From the NCBI RefSeq assembly GCF_052857255.1, contig NW_027526692.1, positions 1-64,000 of the forward strand: DNA of 64,000 nucleotides, read 5' to 3'. This document shows, piece after piece, positions 22,301 to 35,678 of the stretch. This DNA is from Amblyomma americanum. Taxonomy: Eukaryota > Arthropoda > Arachnida > Ixodida > Ixodidae. A program made the translations under genes and the position numbers. Numbering within the stretch: the stretch's first letter is position 1; every line of letters begins with the position of its first letter. Below the pieces are notes generated by a model. The model was not told the DNA's origin and made no database searches. It was given only the letters and a program-made list of their open reading frames with translations.

Positions 22301-24012
22301 CAGATTTAGCTCGTTTCGGTCTTAAACAGCTTGTTTCGTTGTATTAAGCACGAATACGTGCTTTTCGCGCAGTTATAAGAGAAAAAGTTTTGACGCGTAT
22401 TAGAGAGACACTTGTAAAACCGATGTGTTGTGATTTAGCTCGTTTCGGTCTAAAACAGCTTGTTTCGTTGTATTAAGCAAGAATACATGCTTTTCGCGCA
22501 GTTATAAGAGAAAAAGTTTTGACGAGTATCACGTGGATACTTGTAAAACCGATGTGTTCAGATTTAGCTCGTTTCGGTCTTAAACAGCTTGTTTCGTTGT
22601 ATTAAGCACGAATACGTGCTTTTCGCGCAGTTATAAGAGAAAAAGTTTAGACGCGTATCAGAGGAACACTTGTAAAACCGATGTGTTGTGATTTAGCTCG
22701 TTTCAGTCTAAAACAGCTTGTTTCGTTAGACTAAGCAAGAATACATGCTTTTCGCGCAGTTATAAGAGAAAAAAGTTTTGACGCGTATCAGAGGAACACT
22801 TGTAAAACCGATGTGTTGTGATTTAGCTCATTTCGGTCTAAAACAGCTTGTTTCGCTGTATTAAGCAAGAATACATGCTTTTCGCGCAGTTATAAGAGAA
22901 AAAGTTTTGACGGGTGTCAGAGGGACACTTGTAAAACCGATGTGTTCAGATTTAGCTCGTTTCGGTCTAAAACAGCTTGTTTCGTTGTATTAAGCACGAA
23001 TACGTGCTTTTCGCGCAGTTATAAGAGAAAAAGTTTAGACGCGTATCAGAGGAACACTTGTAAAACCGATGTTTTGTGATTTAGCTCGTTTCGGTCTAAA
23101 ACAGCTTGTTTCGTTGTATTAAGCAGGAATACATGCTTTTCGCGCAGTTATAAGAGAAAAAGTTTTGACGCGTATCAGAGGAACACTTGTAAAACCTTTG
23201 TGTTGTGATTTAGCTCGTTTCGGTCTAAAACAGCTTGTTTCGCTGTATTAAGCAAGAATACATGCTTTTCGCGCAGTTATAAGAGAAAAAGTTTTGACGC
23301 GTATTAGAGAGACACTTGTAAAACCGATGTGTTGTGATTTAGCTCGTTTCGGTCTAAAACAGCTTGTTTCGTTGTATTAAGCAAGAATACATGCTTTTCG
23401 CGCAGTTATAAGAGAAAAAGTTTTGACGAGTATCACGTGGATACTTGTAAAACCGATGTGTTCAGATTTAGCTCGTTTCGGTCTTAAACAGCTTGTTTCG
23501 TTGTATTAAGCACGAATACATGCTTTTCGCGCAGTTATAAGAGAAAAAGTTTTGAGTATCACGTGGAACACTTGTAATACCGATGTGTTGTGATTTAGCT
23601 CGTTTCGGTTTAAAAGAGCTTGTTTCGCTGTATTAAGCAAGAATACATGCTTTTCGCGCAGTTATAAGAGAAAAAGTTTTGACGCGTATCAGAGGAACAC
23701 TTGTAAAACCGATGTGTAGTGATTTAACTCATTTCGGTCTAAAACAGCTTGTTTCGCTTTATAAGCAAGAATACATGCTTTTCGCGCAGTTATAGGAGAA
23801 AAAGTTTTGACGCGTATCAGAGGAACACTTGTAAAACCGATGTGTTGTGATTTAGCTCGTTTCGGTCTAAAACAGCCTGTTTCGCTGTATTAAGCAAGAA
23901 TACATGCTTTTCGCGCAGTTATAAGAGAAAAAGTTTTGACGCGTATCAGAGGAACACTTGTAAAACCGATGTGTTGTGATTTAGCTCGTTTCGGTCTAAA
24001 ACAGCTTGTTTC
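19310..24012 (+). repeat. 4,705-bp HOR, copy 1
   Basis: The block begins at an ACTAAGC unit (19311) and contains 36 monomers plus one 67-bp truncated monomer, which explains the non-integer multiple of 129. Matching markers 4,705 bp on include GAATATGT (19968 and 24673), GAATATTTGC (20611 and 25316), GGTCTGAAAC (21095 and 25800) and the truncation junction (21805 and 26510). One extra A (about 19870) and one extra C (TTTCCGG, about 19932) are private to this copy. Confidence 0.88.
21744..21810 (+). repeat. Truncated 67-bp monomer, copy 4
   Basis: Same junction. Here the preceding unit is a TTTTAGCGCAG unit with CACATGGATAC joined to TTGTG, because the usual TTACGAGCAG unit is missing. This context is inherited by copies 5 and 6. 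Confidence 0.9.
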
Positions 24013-24949
24013 GTTAGACTAAGCAAGAATACATGCTTTTCGCGCAGTTATAAGAGAAAAAAGTTTTGACGCGTATCAGAGGAACACTTGTAAAACCGAT
24101 GTGTTGTGATTTAGCTCATTTCGGTCTAAAACAGCTTGTTTCGCTGTATTAAGCAAGAATACATGCTTTTCGCGCAGTTATAAGAGAAAAAGTTTTGACG
24201 CGTGTCAGAGGGACACTTGTAAAACCGATGTGTTCAGATTTAGCTCGTTTCGGTCTAAAACAGCTTGTTTCGTTGTATTAAGCACGAATAAGTGCTTTTC
24301 GCGCAGTTATAAGAGAAAAAGTTTAGACGCGTATCAGAGGAACACTTGTAAAACCGATGTTTTGTGATTTAGCTCGTTTCGGTCTAAAACAGCTTGTTTC
24401 GTTGTATTAAGCAGGAATACATGCTTTTCGCGCAGTTATAAGAGAAAAAGTTTTGACGCGTATCAGAGGAACAATTGTAAAACCGATGTGTTGTGATTTA
24501 GCTCGTTTCGGTCTAAAACAGCTTGTTTCGCTGTATTAAGCAAGAATACATGCTTTTTGCGCAGTTATAAGAGAAAAAGTTTTGACGCGTATCAGAGGAA
24601 CACTTGTAAAACCGATGTGTTCAGATTTAGCTCGTTTCGGTCTAAAACAGCTTGTTTCGTTGTATTAAGCACGAATATGTGCTTTACGCGCAGTTATAGA
24701 AGAAAAAGTTTTGACACGTATCAGAGACACTTGTAAAACCGATGTGTTGTGATTTAGCTCGTTTCGGTCTAAAACAGCTTGTTTCGTTGTATTAAGCAAG
24801 AATACATGCTTTTCGCGCAGTTATAAGAGAAAAAGTTTTGACGAGTATCACGTGGATACTTGTAAAACCAATGTGTTCAGATTTAGCTCGTTTCGGTCTA
24901 AAACAGCTTGTTTCGTTGTATTAAGCACGAATACATGCTTTTCGCGCAG

Positions 24950-27900
24950 TTATAAGAGAAAAAGTTTTGACGCGTATCAGAGGAACACTTGTAAAACCGA
25001 TGTGTTGTGATTTAGCTCGTTTCGGTCTAAAACAGCCTGTTTCGCTGTATTAAGCAAGAATACATGCTTTTCGCGCAGTTATAAGAGAAAAAGTTTTGAC
25101 GCGTATCAGAGGAACACTTGTAAAACCGATGTGTTGTCATTTAGCTCGTTTCGGTCTAAAACAGCTTGTTTCGCTGTATTAAGCAAGAATACATGCTTTT
25201 TGCGCAGTTATAAGAGAAAAAGTTTTGACGCGTATCAGAGGAACACTTGTAAAACCGATGTGTTCAGATTTAGCTCGTTTCGGTCTAAAACAGCTTGTTT
25301 CGTTGTATTAAGCACGAATATTTGCTTTACGCGCAGTTATAGAAGAAAAAGTTTTGACACGTATCAGAGACACTTGTAAAACCGATGTGTTGTGATTTAG
25401 CTCGTTTCGGTCTAAAACAGCTTGTTTCGTTGTATTAAGCAAGAATACATGCTTTTCGCGCAGTTATAAGAGAAAAAGTTTTGACGAGTATCACGTGGAT
25501 ACTTGTAAAACCGATGTGTTCAGATTTAGCTCGTTTCGGTCTAAAACAGCTTGTTTCGTTGTATTAAGCACGAATACATGCTTTTCGCGCAGTAATAAGA
25601 GAAACATTTTTGACGAGTATCACGTGGAACACTTGTAATACCGATGTGTTGTGATTTAGCTCGTTTCGGTTTAAAACAGCTTGCTTCGCTGTATTAAGCA
25701 AGAATACATGCTTTTCGCGCAGTTATAAGAGAAAAAGTTTTGACGCGTATCAGAGGAACACGTAAAACCGATGTGTTCAGATTTAGCTCGTTTCGGTCTG
25801 AAACAGCTTGTTTCGTTGTATTAAGCACGAATACATGCTTTTCGCGCAGTTATAAGAGAAAAAGTTTAGACGCGTATCAGAGGAACACTTGTAAAACCGA
25901 TGTGTTTTGATTTAGCTCGTTTCGGTGTAAAACAGCTTGTTTCGTAGTATTAAGCAAGAATACATGCTTTTCGCGCAGTTATAAGAGAAAAAGTTTTGAC
26001 GCGTATTAGAGGAACACTTGTAAAACCTTTGTGTTGTGATTTAGCTCGTTTCGGTCTAAAACAGCTTGTTTCGCTGTATTAAGCAAGAATACATGCTTTT
26101 CGCGCAGTTATAAGAGAAAAAGTTTTGACGCGTGTCACAGGGACACTTGTAAAACCGATGTGTTCAGATTTAGCTCGTTTCGGTCTAAAACAACTTGTTT
26201 CGTTGTATTAAGCACGAATACATGCTTTACGCGCAGTTATAGAAGAAAAAGTTTTGACGCCTATTAGACAGAAACTTGTAAAACCGATGTGTTATGATTT
26301 AGCTCGTTTCGGTCTAAAACAGCTTGTTTCGTTGTATTAAGCAAGAATACATGCTTTTAGCGCAGTTATAAGAGAGAAAGTTTTGACGAGTATCACATGG
26401 ATACTTGTAAAACCGATGTGTTGTGATTTAGCTCGTTTCGGTCTAAAACAGCTTGTTTCGCTGTATTAAGCAAGAATACATGCTTTTCGCGCAGTTATAA
26501 GAGAAAAAAATTTAACAGCTTGTTTCGCTGTATTAAGCAGGAATACATGCTTTTCGCGCAGTTATAAGAGAGAAAGTTTTGACGCGTATTAGAGAGACAC
26601 TTGTAAAACCGATGTGTTGTGATTTAGCTTGTTTCGGTCTAAAACAGCTTGTTTCGTTAGACTAAGCAAGAATACATGCTTTTCGCGCAGTTATAAGAGA
26701 AAAAAGTTTAGACGCGTATCAGAGGAACACTTGTAAAACCGATGTTTTGTGATTTAGCTCGTTTCGGTCTAAAACAGCTTGTTTCGTTGTATTAAGCAAG
26801 AATACATGCTTTCGCGCAGTTATAAGAGAAAAAGATTTGACGCGTATCAGAGGAACACTTGTAAAACCTTTGTGTTCAGATTTAGCTCGTTTCGGTCTAA
26901 AACAGCTTGTTTCGTTGTATTAAGCAAGAATACATGCTTTTCGCGCAGTTAAAAGAGAAAAAGTTTTGACGAGTATCACGTGGATACTTGTAAAACCGAT
27001 GTGTTCAGATTTAGCTCGTTTCGGTCTTAAACAGCTTGTTTCGTTGTATTAAGCACGAATACGTGCTTTTCGCGCAGTTATAAGAGAAAAAGTTTTGACG
27101 CGTATTAGAGAGACACTTGTAAAACCGATGTGTTGTGATTTAGCTCGTTTCGGTCTAAAACAGCTTGTTTCGTTGTATTAAGCAAGAATACATGCTTTTC
27201 GCGCAGTTATAAGAGAAAAAGTTTTGACGAGTATCACGTGGATACTTGTAAAACCGATGTGTTCAGATTTAGCTCGTTTCGGTCTTAAACAGCTTGTTTC
27301 GTTGTATTAAGCACGAATACGTGCTTTTCGCGCAGTTATAAGAGAAAAAGTTTAGACGCGTATCAGAGGAACACTTGTAAAACCGATGTGTTGTGATTTA
27401 GCTCGTTTCAGTCTAAAACAGCTTGTTTCGTTAGACTAAGCAAGAATACATGCTTTTCGCGCAGTTATAAGAGAAAAAAGTTTTGACGCGTATCAGAGGA
27501 ACACTTGTAAAACCGATGTGTTGTGATTTAGCTCATTTCGGTCTAAAACAGCTTGTTTCGCTGTATTAAGCAAGAATACATGCTTTTCGCGCAGTTATAA
27601 GAGAAAAAGTTTTGACGGGTGTCAGAGGGACACTTGTAAAACCGATGTGTTCAGATTTAGCTCGTTTCGGTCTAAAACAGCTTGTTTCGTTGTATTAAGC
27701 ACGAATACGTGCTTTTCGCGCAGTTATAAGAGAAAAAGTTTAGACGCGTATCAGAGGAACACTTGTAAAACCGATGTTTTGTGATTTAGCTCGTTTCGGT
27801 CTAAAACAGCTTGTTTCGTTGTATTAAGCAGGAATACATGCTTTTCGCGCAGTTATAAGAGAAAAAGTTTTGACGCGTATCAGAGGAACACTTGTAAAAC

Positions 27901-28494
27901 CTTTGTGTTGTGATTTAGCTCGTTTCGGTCTAAAACAGCTTGTTTCGCTGTATTAAGCAAGAATACATGCTTTTCGCGCAGTTATAAGAGAAAAAGTTTT
28001 GACGCGTATTAGAGAGACACTTGTAAAACCGATGTGTTGTGATTTAGCTCGTTTCGGTCTAAAACAGCTTGTTTCGTTGTATTAAGCAAGAATACATGCT
28101 TTTCGCGCAGTTATAAGAGAAAAAGTTTTGACGAGTATCACGTGGATACTTGTAAAACCGATGTGTTCAGATTTAGCTCGTTTCGGTCTTAAACAGCTTG
28201 TTTCGTTGTATTAAGCACGAATACATGCTTTTCGCGCAGTTATAAGAGAAAAAGTTTTGAGTATCACGTGGAACACTTGTAATACCGATGTGTTGTGATT
28301 TAGCTCGTTTCGGTTTAAAAGAGCTTGTTTCGCTGTATTAAGCAAGAATACATGCTTTTCGCGCAGTTATAAGAGAAAAAGTTTTGACGCGTATCAGAGG
28401 AACACTTGTAAAACCGATGTGTAGTGATTTAACTCATTTCGGTCTAAAACAGCTTGTTTCGCTTTATAAGCAAGAATACATGCTTTTCGCGCAG
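24950..28494 (+). repeat. 3,545-bp HOR, copy 1 (overlaps the 4,705-bp copy 2)
   Basis: Starting near 24950, the sequence is repeated 3,545 bp downstream: AGCCTG (25036 and 28581), GGTCTG (25800 and 29345) and the truncation junction (26510 and 30055). The segment lies inside copy 2 of the 4,705-bp unit, so a sub-block of that unit was amplified again. Differences such as TTGTCAT (25136) against TTGTGAT are single bases. Confidence 0.83.
26449..26515 (+). repeat. Truncated 67-bp monomer, copy 5
   Basis: It is 4,705 bp from copy 4 with matching flanks, as expected for the tandem HOR duplicate. Confidence 0.9.
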
Positions 28495-31400
28495 TTATAG
28501 GAGAAAAAGTTTTGACGCGTATCAGAGGAACACTTGTAAAACCGATGTGTTGTGATTTAGCTCGTTTCGGTCTAAAACAGCCTGTTTCGCTGTATTAAGC
28601 AAGAATACATGCTTTTCGCGCAGTTATAAGAGAAAAAGTTTTGACGCGTATCAGAGGAACACTTGTAAAACCGATGTGTTGTGATTTAGCTCGTTTCGGT
28701 CTAAAACAGCTTGTTTCGCTGTATTAAGCACGAATACATGCTTTTTGCGCAGTTATAAGAGAAAAAGTTTTGACGCGTATCAGAGGAACACTTGTAAAAC
28801 CGATGTGTTCAGATTTAGCTCGTTTCGGTCTAAAACAGCTTGTTTCGTTGTATTAAGCACGAATATGTGCTTTACGCGCAGTTATAGAAGAAAAAGTTTT
28901 GACACGTATCAGAGACACTTGTAAAACCGATGTGTTGTGATTTAGCTCGTTTCGGTCTAAAACAGCTTGTTTCGTTGTATTAAGCAAGAATACATGCTTT
29001 TCGCGCAGTTATAAGAGAAAAAGTTTTGACGAGTATCACGTGGATACTTGTAAAACCGATGTGTTCAGATTTAGCTCGTTTCGGTCTAAAACAGCTTGTT
29101 TCGTTGTATTAAGCACGAATACATGCTTTTCGCGCAGTAATAAGAGAAAAATTTTTGACGAGTATCACGTGGAACACTTGTAATACCGATGTGTTGTGAT
29201 TTAGCTCGTTTCGGTTTAAAACAGCTTGCTTCGCTGTATTAAGCAAGAATACATGCTTTTCGCGCAGTTATAAGAGAAAAAGTTTTGACGCGTATCAGAG
29301 GAACACGTAAAACCGATGTGTTCAGATTTAGCTCGTTTCGGTCTGAAACAGCTTGTTTCGTTGTATTAAGCACGAATACATGCTTTTCGCGCAGTTATAA
29401 GAGAAAAAGTTTAGACGCGTATCAGAGGAACACTTGTAAAACCGATGTGTTTTGATTTAGCTCGTTTCGGTGTAAAACAGCTTGTTTCGTAGTATTAAGC
29501 AAGAATACATGCTTTTCGCGCAGTTATAAGAGAAAAAGTTTTGACGCGTATTAGAGGAACACTTGTAAAACCTTTGTGTTGTGATTTAGCTCGTTTCGGT
29601 CTAAAACAGCTTGTTTCGCTGTATTAAGCAAGAATACATGCTTTTCGCGCAGTTATAAGAGAAAAAGTTTTGACGCGTGTCACAGGGACACTTGTAAAAC
29701 CGATGTGTTCAGATTTAGCTCGTTTCGGTCTAAAACAACTTGTTTCGTTGTATTAAGCACGAATACATGCTTTACGCGCAGTTATAGAAGAAAAAGTTTT
29801 GACGCCTATTAGACAGAAACTTGTAAAACCGATGTGTTATGATTTAGCTCGTTTCGGTCTAAAACAGCTTGTTTCGTTGTATTAAGCAAGAATACATGCT
29901 TTTAGCGCAGTTATAAGAGAGAAAGTTTTGACGAGTATCACGTGGATACTTGTAAAACCGATGTGTTGTGATTTAGCTCGTTTCGGTTTAAAACAGCTTG
30001 TTTCGCTGTATTAAGCAAGAATACATGCTTTTCGCGCAGTTATAAGAGAAAAAAATTTAACAGCTTGTTTCGCTGTATTAAGCAGGAATACATGCTTTTC
30101 GCGCAGTTATAAGAGAGAAAGTTTTGACGCGTATTAGAGAGACACTTGTAAAACCGATGTGTTGTGATTTAGCTCGTTTCGGTCTAAAACCGCTTGTTTC
30201 GTTAGACTAAGCAAGAATACATGCTTTTCGCGCAGTTATAAGAGAAAAAAGTTTAGACGCGTATCAGAGGAACACTTGTAAAACCGATGTTTTGTGATTT
30301 AGCTCGTTTCGGTCTAAAACAGCTTGTTTCGTTGTATTAAGCAAGAATACATGCTTTCGCGCAGTTATAAGAGAAAAAGATTTGACGCGTATCAGAGGAA
30401 CACTTGTAAAACCTTTGTGTTCAGATTTAGCTCGTTTCGGTCTAAAACAGCTTGTTTCGTTGTATTAAGCAAGAATACATGCTTTTCGCCCAGTTATAAG
30501 AGAAAAAGTTTTGACGAGTATCACGTGGATACTTGTAAAACCGATGTGTTCAGATTTAGCTCGTTTCGGTCTTAAACAGCTTGTTTCGTTGTATTAAGCA
30601 CGAATACGTGCTTTTCGCGCAGTTATAAGAGAAAAAGTTTTGACGCGTATTAGAGAGACACTTGTAAAACCGATGTGTTGTGATTTAGCTCGTTTCGGTC
30701 TAAAACAGCTTGTTTCGTTGTATTAAGCAAGAATACATGCTTTTCGCGCAGTTATAAGAGAAAAAGTTTTGAGTATCACTTGGATACTTGTAAAACCGAT
30801 GTGTTCAGATTTAGCTCGTTTCGGTCTTAAACAGCTTGTTTCGTTGTATTAAGCACGAATACGTGCTTTTCGCGCAGTTATAAGAGAAAAAGTTTAGACG
30901 CGTATCAGAGGAACACTTGTAAAACCGATGTGTTGTGATTTAGCTCGTTTCAGTCTAAAACAGCTTGTTTCGTTAGACTAAGCAAGAATACATGCTTTTC
31001 GCGCAGTTATAAGAGAAAAAAGTTTTGACGCGTATCAGAGGAACACTTGTAAAACCGATGTGTTGTGATTTAGCTCATTTCGGTCTAAAACAGCTTGTTT
31101 CGCTGTATTAAGCAAGAATACATGCTTTTCGCGGAGTTATAAGAGAAAAAGTTTTGACGGGTGTCAGAGGGACACTTGTAAAACCGATGTGTTCAGATTT
31201 AGCTCGTTTCGGTCTAAAACAGCTTGTTTCGTTGTATTAAGCACGAATACGTGCTTTTCGCGCAGTTATAAGAGAAAAAGTTTAGACGCGTATCAGAGGA
31301 ACACTTGTAAAACCGATGTTTTGTGATTTAGCTCGTTTCGGTCTAAAACAGCTTGTTTCGTTGTATTAAGCAGGAATACATGCTTTTCGCGCAGTTATAA

Positions 31401-32035
31401 GAGAAAAAGTTTTGACGCGTATCAGAGGAACACTTGTAAAACCTTTGTGTTGTGATTTAGCTCGTTTCGGTCTAAAACAGCTTGTTTCGCTGTATTAAGC
31501 AAGAATACATGCTTTTCGCGCAGTTATAAGAGAAAAAGTTTTGACGCGTATTAGAGAGACACTTGTAAAACCGATGTGTTGTGATTTAGCTCGTTTCGGT
31601 CTAAAACAGCTTGTTTCGTTGTATTAAGCAAGAATACATGCTTTTCGCGCAGTTATAAGAGAAAAAGTTTTGACGAGTATCACGTGGATACTTGTAAAAC
31701 CGATGTGTTCAGATTTAGCTCGTTTCGGTCTTAAACAGCTTGTTTCGTTGTATTAAGCACGAATACATGCTTTTCGCGCAGTTATAAGAGAAAAAGTTTT
31801 GAGTATCACGTGGAACACTTGTAATACCGATGTGTTGTGATTTAGCTCGTTTCGGTTTAAAAGAGCTTGTTTCGCTGTATTAAGCAAGAATACATGCTTT
31901 TCGCGCAGTTATAAGAGAAAAAGTTTTGACGCGTATCAGAGGAACACTTGTAAAACCGATGTGTAGTGATTTAACTCATTTCGGTCTAAAACAGCTTGTT
32001 TCGCTTTATAAGCAAGAATACATGCTTTTCGCGCA
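28495..32035 (+). repeat. 3,545-bp HOR, copy 2
   Basis: This copy is adjacent to copy 1. A 3-bp deletion at about 30771 (TTTTGAGTATCACTTGG) shifts later spacing to 3,542 bp. A third, partial copy continues to about 33.47 kb, where it gains an extra monomer with AGATCG and TTACGAGCAG not present in this copy, then joins sequence resembling 17.9-18.6 kb. Confidence 0.8.
29994..30060 (+). repeat. Truncated 67-bp monomer, copy 6
   Basis: It is 3,545 bp from copy 5. The unit before it has GGTTTAAAACAG, a private change. Confidence 0.9.
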
Positions 32036-33666
32036 GTTATAGGAGAAAAAGTTTTGACGCGTATCAGAGGAACACTTGTAAAACCGATGTGTTGTGATTT
32101 AGCTCGTTTCGGTCTAAAACAGCCTGTTTCGCTGTATTAAGCAAGAATACATGCTTTTCGCGCAGTTATAAGAGAAAAAGTTTTGACGCGTATCAGAGGA
32201 ACACTTGTAAAACCGATGTGTTGTGATTTAGCTCGTTTCGGTCTAAAACAGCTTGTTTCGCTGTATTAAGCAAGAATACATGCTTTTTGCGCAGTTATAA
32301 GAGAAAAAGTTTTGACGCGTATCAGAGGAACACTTGTAAAACCGATGTGTTCAGATTTAGCTCGTTTCGGTCTAAAACAGCTTGTTTCGTTGTATTAAGC
32401 ACGAATATGTGCTTTACGCGCAGTTATAGAAGAAAAAGTTTTGACACGTATCAGAGACACTTGTAAAACCGATGTGTTGTGATTTAGCTCGTTTCGGTCT
32501 AAAACAGCTTGTTTCGTTGTATTAAGCAAGAATACATGCTTTTCGCGCAGTTATAAGAGAAAAAGTTTTGACGAGTATCACGTGGATACTTGTAAAACCG
32601 ATGTGTTCAGATTTAGCTCGTTTCGGTCTAAAACAGCTTGTTTCGTTGTATTAAGCACGAATACATGCTTTTCGCGCAGTAATAAGAGAAAAATTTTTGA
32701 CGAGTATCACGTGGAACACTTGTAATACCGATGTGTTGTGATTTAGCTCGTTTCGGTTTAAAACAGCTTGCTTCGCTGTATTAAGCAAGAATACATGCTT
32801 TTCGCGCAGTTATAAGAGAAAAAGTTTTGACGCGTATCAGAGGAACACTTGTAAAACCGATGTGTTCAGATTTAGCTCGTTTCGGTCTGAAACAGGTTGT
32901 TTCGTTGTATTAAGCACGAATACATGCTTTTCGCGCAGTTATAAGAGAAAAAGTTTAGACGCGTATCAGAGGAACACTTGTAAAACCGATGTGTTTTGAT
33001 TTAGCTCGTTTCGGTGTAAAACAGCTTGTTTCGTAGTATTAAGCAAGAATACATGCTTTTCGCGCAGTTATAAGAGAAAAAGTTTTGACGCGTATTAGAG
33101 GAACACTTGTAAAACCTTTGTGTTGTGATTTAGCTCGTTTCGGTCTAAAACAGCTTGTTTCGCTGTATTAAGCAAGAATACATGCTTTTCGCGCAGTTAT
33201 AAGAGAAAAAGTTTTGACGCGTTTCACAGGGACACTTGTAAAACCGATGTGTTCAGATTTAGCTCGTTTCGGTCTAAAACAACTTGTTTCGTTGTATTAA
33301 GCACGAATACATGCTTTACGCGCAGTTATAGAAGAAAAAGTTTTGACGCCTATTAGACAGAAACTTGTAAAACCGATGTGTTATGATTTAGCTCGTTTCG
33401 GTCTAAAACAGCTTGTTTCGTTGTATTAAGCAAGAATACATGCTTTTCGCGCAGTTATAAGAGAGAAAGTTTTGACGAGTATCACGTGGATACTTGCAAA
33501 ACCGATGTGTTCAGATTTAGATCGTTTCGGTCTAAAACAGCTTGTTTCGTTGTATTAAGCAAGAATACATGCTTTACGAGCAGTTATAGAAGAAAAAGTT
33601 TTGACGCGTATCAGAGAGACACTTGTAAAACCGATGTGTTGTGATTTAGCTCGTTTCGGTCTAAAA

Positions 33667-33733
33667 CAGCTTGTTTCGCTGTATTAAGCAAGAATACATG
33701 CTTTTCGCGCAGTTATAAGAGAAAAAAATTTAA
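33667..33733 (+). repeat. Truncated 67-bp monomer, copy 7
   Basis: The TTACGAGCAG unit is again present upstream, as in copies 1-3. The next unit reads TGTTGGGATTTAGC, shared only with copy 9. Confidence 0.9.
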
Positions 33734-35548
33734 CAGCTTGTTTCGCTGTATTAAGCAGGAATACATGCTTTTCGCGCAGTTATAAGAGAGAAAGTTTTGA
33801 CGCGTATTAGAGAGACACTTGTAAAACCGATGTGTTGGGATTTAGCTCGTTTCGGACTAAAACAGCTTGTTTCGTTAGACTAAGCAAGAATACATGCTTT
33901 TCGCGCAGTTATAAGAGAAAAAAGTTTTGACGCGTATCAGAGGAACACTTGTAAAACCGATGTGTTGTGATTTAGCTCATTTCGGTCTAAAACAGCTTGT
34001 TTCGCTGTATTAGGCAAGAATACATGCTTTTCGCGCAGTTATAAGAGAAAAAGTTTTGACGCGTGTCAGAGGGACACTTGTAAAACCGATGTGTTCAGAT
34101 TTAGCTCGTTTCGGTCTAAAACAGCTTGTTTCGTTGTATTAAGCACGAATACGTGCTTTTCGCGCAGTTATAAGAGAAAAAGTTTAGACGCGTATCAGAG
34201 GAACACTTGTAAAACCGATGTTTTGTGATTTAGCTCGTTTCGGTCTAAAACAGCTTGTTTCGTTGTATTAAGCAAGAATACAGGCTTTCGCGCAGTTATA
34301 AGAGAAAAAGATTTGACGCGTATCAGAGGAACACTTGTAAAACCTTTGTGTTGTGATTTAGCTCGTTTCGGTCTAAAACAGCTTGTTTCGCTGTATTAAG
34401 CAAGAATACATGCTTTTCGCGCAGTTATAAGAGAAAAAGTTTTGACGCGTATTAGAGAGACACTTGTAAAACCGATGTGTTGTGATTTAGCTCGTTTCGG
34501 TCTAAAACAGCTTGTTTCGTTGTATTAAGCAAGAATACATGCTTTTCGCGCAGTTATAAGAGAAAAAGTTTTGACGAGTATCACGTGGATACTTGTAAAA
34601 CCGATGTGTTCAGATTTAGCTCGTTTCGGTCTTAAACAGCTTGTTTCGTTGTATTAAGCACGAATACGTGCTTTTCGCGCAGTTATAAGAGAAAAAGTTT
34701 AGACGCGTATCAGAGGAAATCTTGTAAAACCGATGTGTTGTGATTTAGCTCGTTTCGGTCTAAAACAGCTTGTTTCGTTAGACTAAGCAAGAATACATGC
34801 TTTTCGCGCAGTTATAAGAGAAAAAAGATTTGACGCGTATCAGAGGAACACTTGTAAAACCGATGTGTTGTGATTTAGCTCATTTCGGTCTAAAACAGCT
34901 TGTTTCGCTGTATTAAGCAAGAATACATGCTTTTCGCGCAGTTATAAGAGAAAAAGTTTTGACGCGTGTCAGAGGGACACTTGTAAAACCGATGTGTTCA
35001 GATTTAACTCGTTTCGGTCTAAAACAGCTTGTTTCGTTGTATTAAGCACGAATACGTGCTTTTCGCGCAGTTATAAGAGAAAAAGTTTAGACGCGTATCA
35101 GAGGAACATTTGTAAAACCGATGTTTTGTGATTTAGCTCGTTTCGGTCTAAAACAGCTTGTTTCGTTGTATTAAGCAAGAATACATGCTTTTCGCGCAGT
35201 TATAAGAGAAAAAGTTTTGACGCGTATCAGAGGATCACTTGTAAAACCTTTGTGTTGTGATTTAGCTCGTTTCGGTCTAAAACAGCTTGTTTCGCTGTAT
35301 TAAGCAAGAATACATGCTTTTCGCGCAGTTATAAGAGAAAAAGTTTTGACGCGTATTAGAGAGACACTTGTAAAACCGATGTGTTGTGATTTAGCTCGTT
35401 TCGGTCTAAAACAGCTTGTTTCGTTGTATTAAGCAAGAATACATGCTTTTCGCGCAGTTATAAGAGAAAAAGTTTTGACGAGTATCACGTGGATACTTGT
35501 AAAACCGATGTGTTCAGATTTAGCTCGTTTCGGTCTTAAACAGCTTGT

Positions 35549-35678
35549 TTCGTTGTATTAAGCACGAATACATGCTTTTCGCGCAGTTATAAGAGAAAAA
35601 GTTTTGACGAGTATCACGTGGAACACTTGTAATACCGATGTGTTGTGATTTAGCTCGTTTCGGTTTAAAAGAGCTTGT
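35549..35678 (+). repeat. Reference A-class monomer (130 bp, TAATACC)
   Basis: This unit has CACGTGGAACACTTG followed by TAATACCGATG, where other classes read TAAAACC, and then TTGTG. The extra base in GGAACAC makes it 130 bp and shifts the 43-codon frame. A-class units often carry AAGCACGAATACATG in the first part. They appear throughout the array. Confidence 0.85.

Larger units (their letters stand above)
24013..28717 (+). repeat. 4,705-bp HOR, copy 2
   Basis: This copy is directly adjacent to copy 1 and nearly identical at every marker I checked, including rare ones such as AACACGTAAAACC, GGTGTAAAAC with TTTCGTAGTATT, GCCTATTAGACAG and TTTTAGCGCAG. Copy 1 passes into copy 2 by switching from GTTTCGCTG to GTTTCGTTAGAC. 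The match ends near 28717. The high identity implies a recent tandem duplication. Confidence 0.88.
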
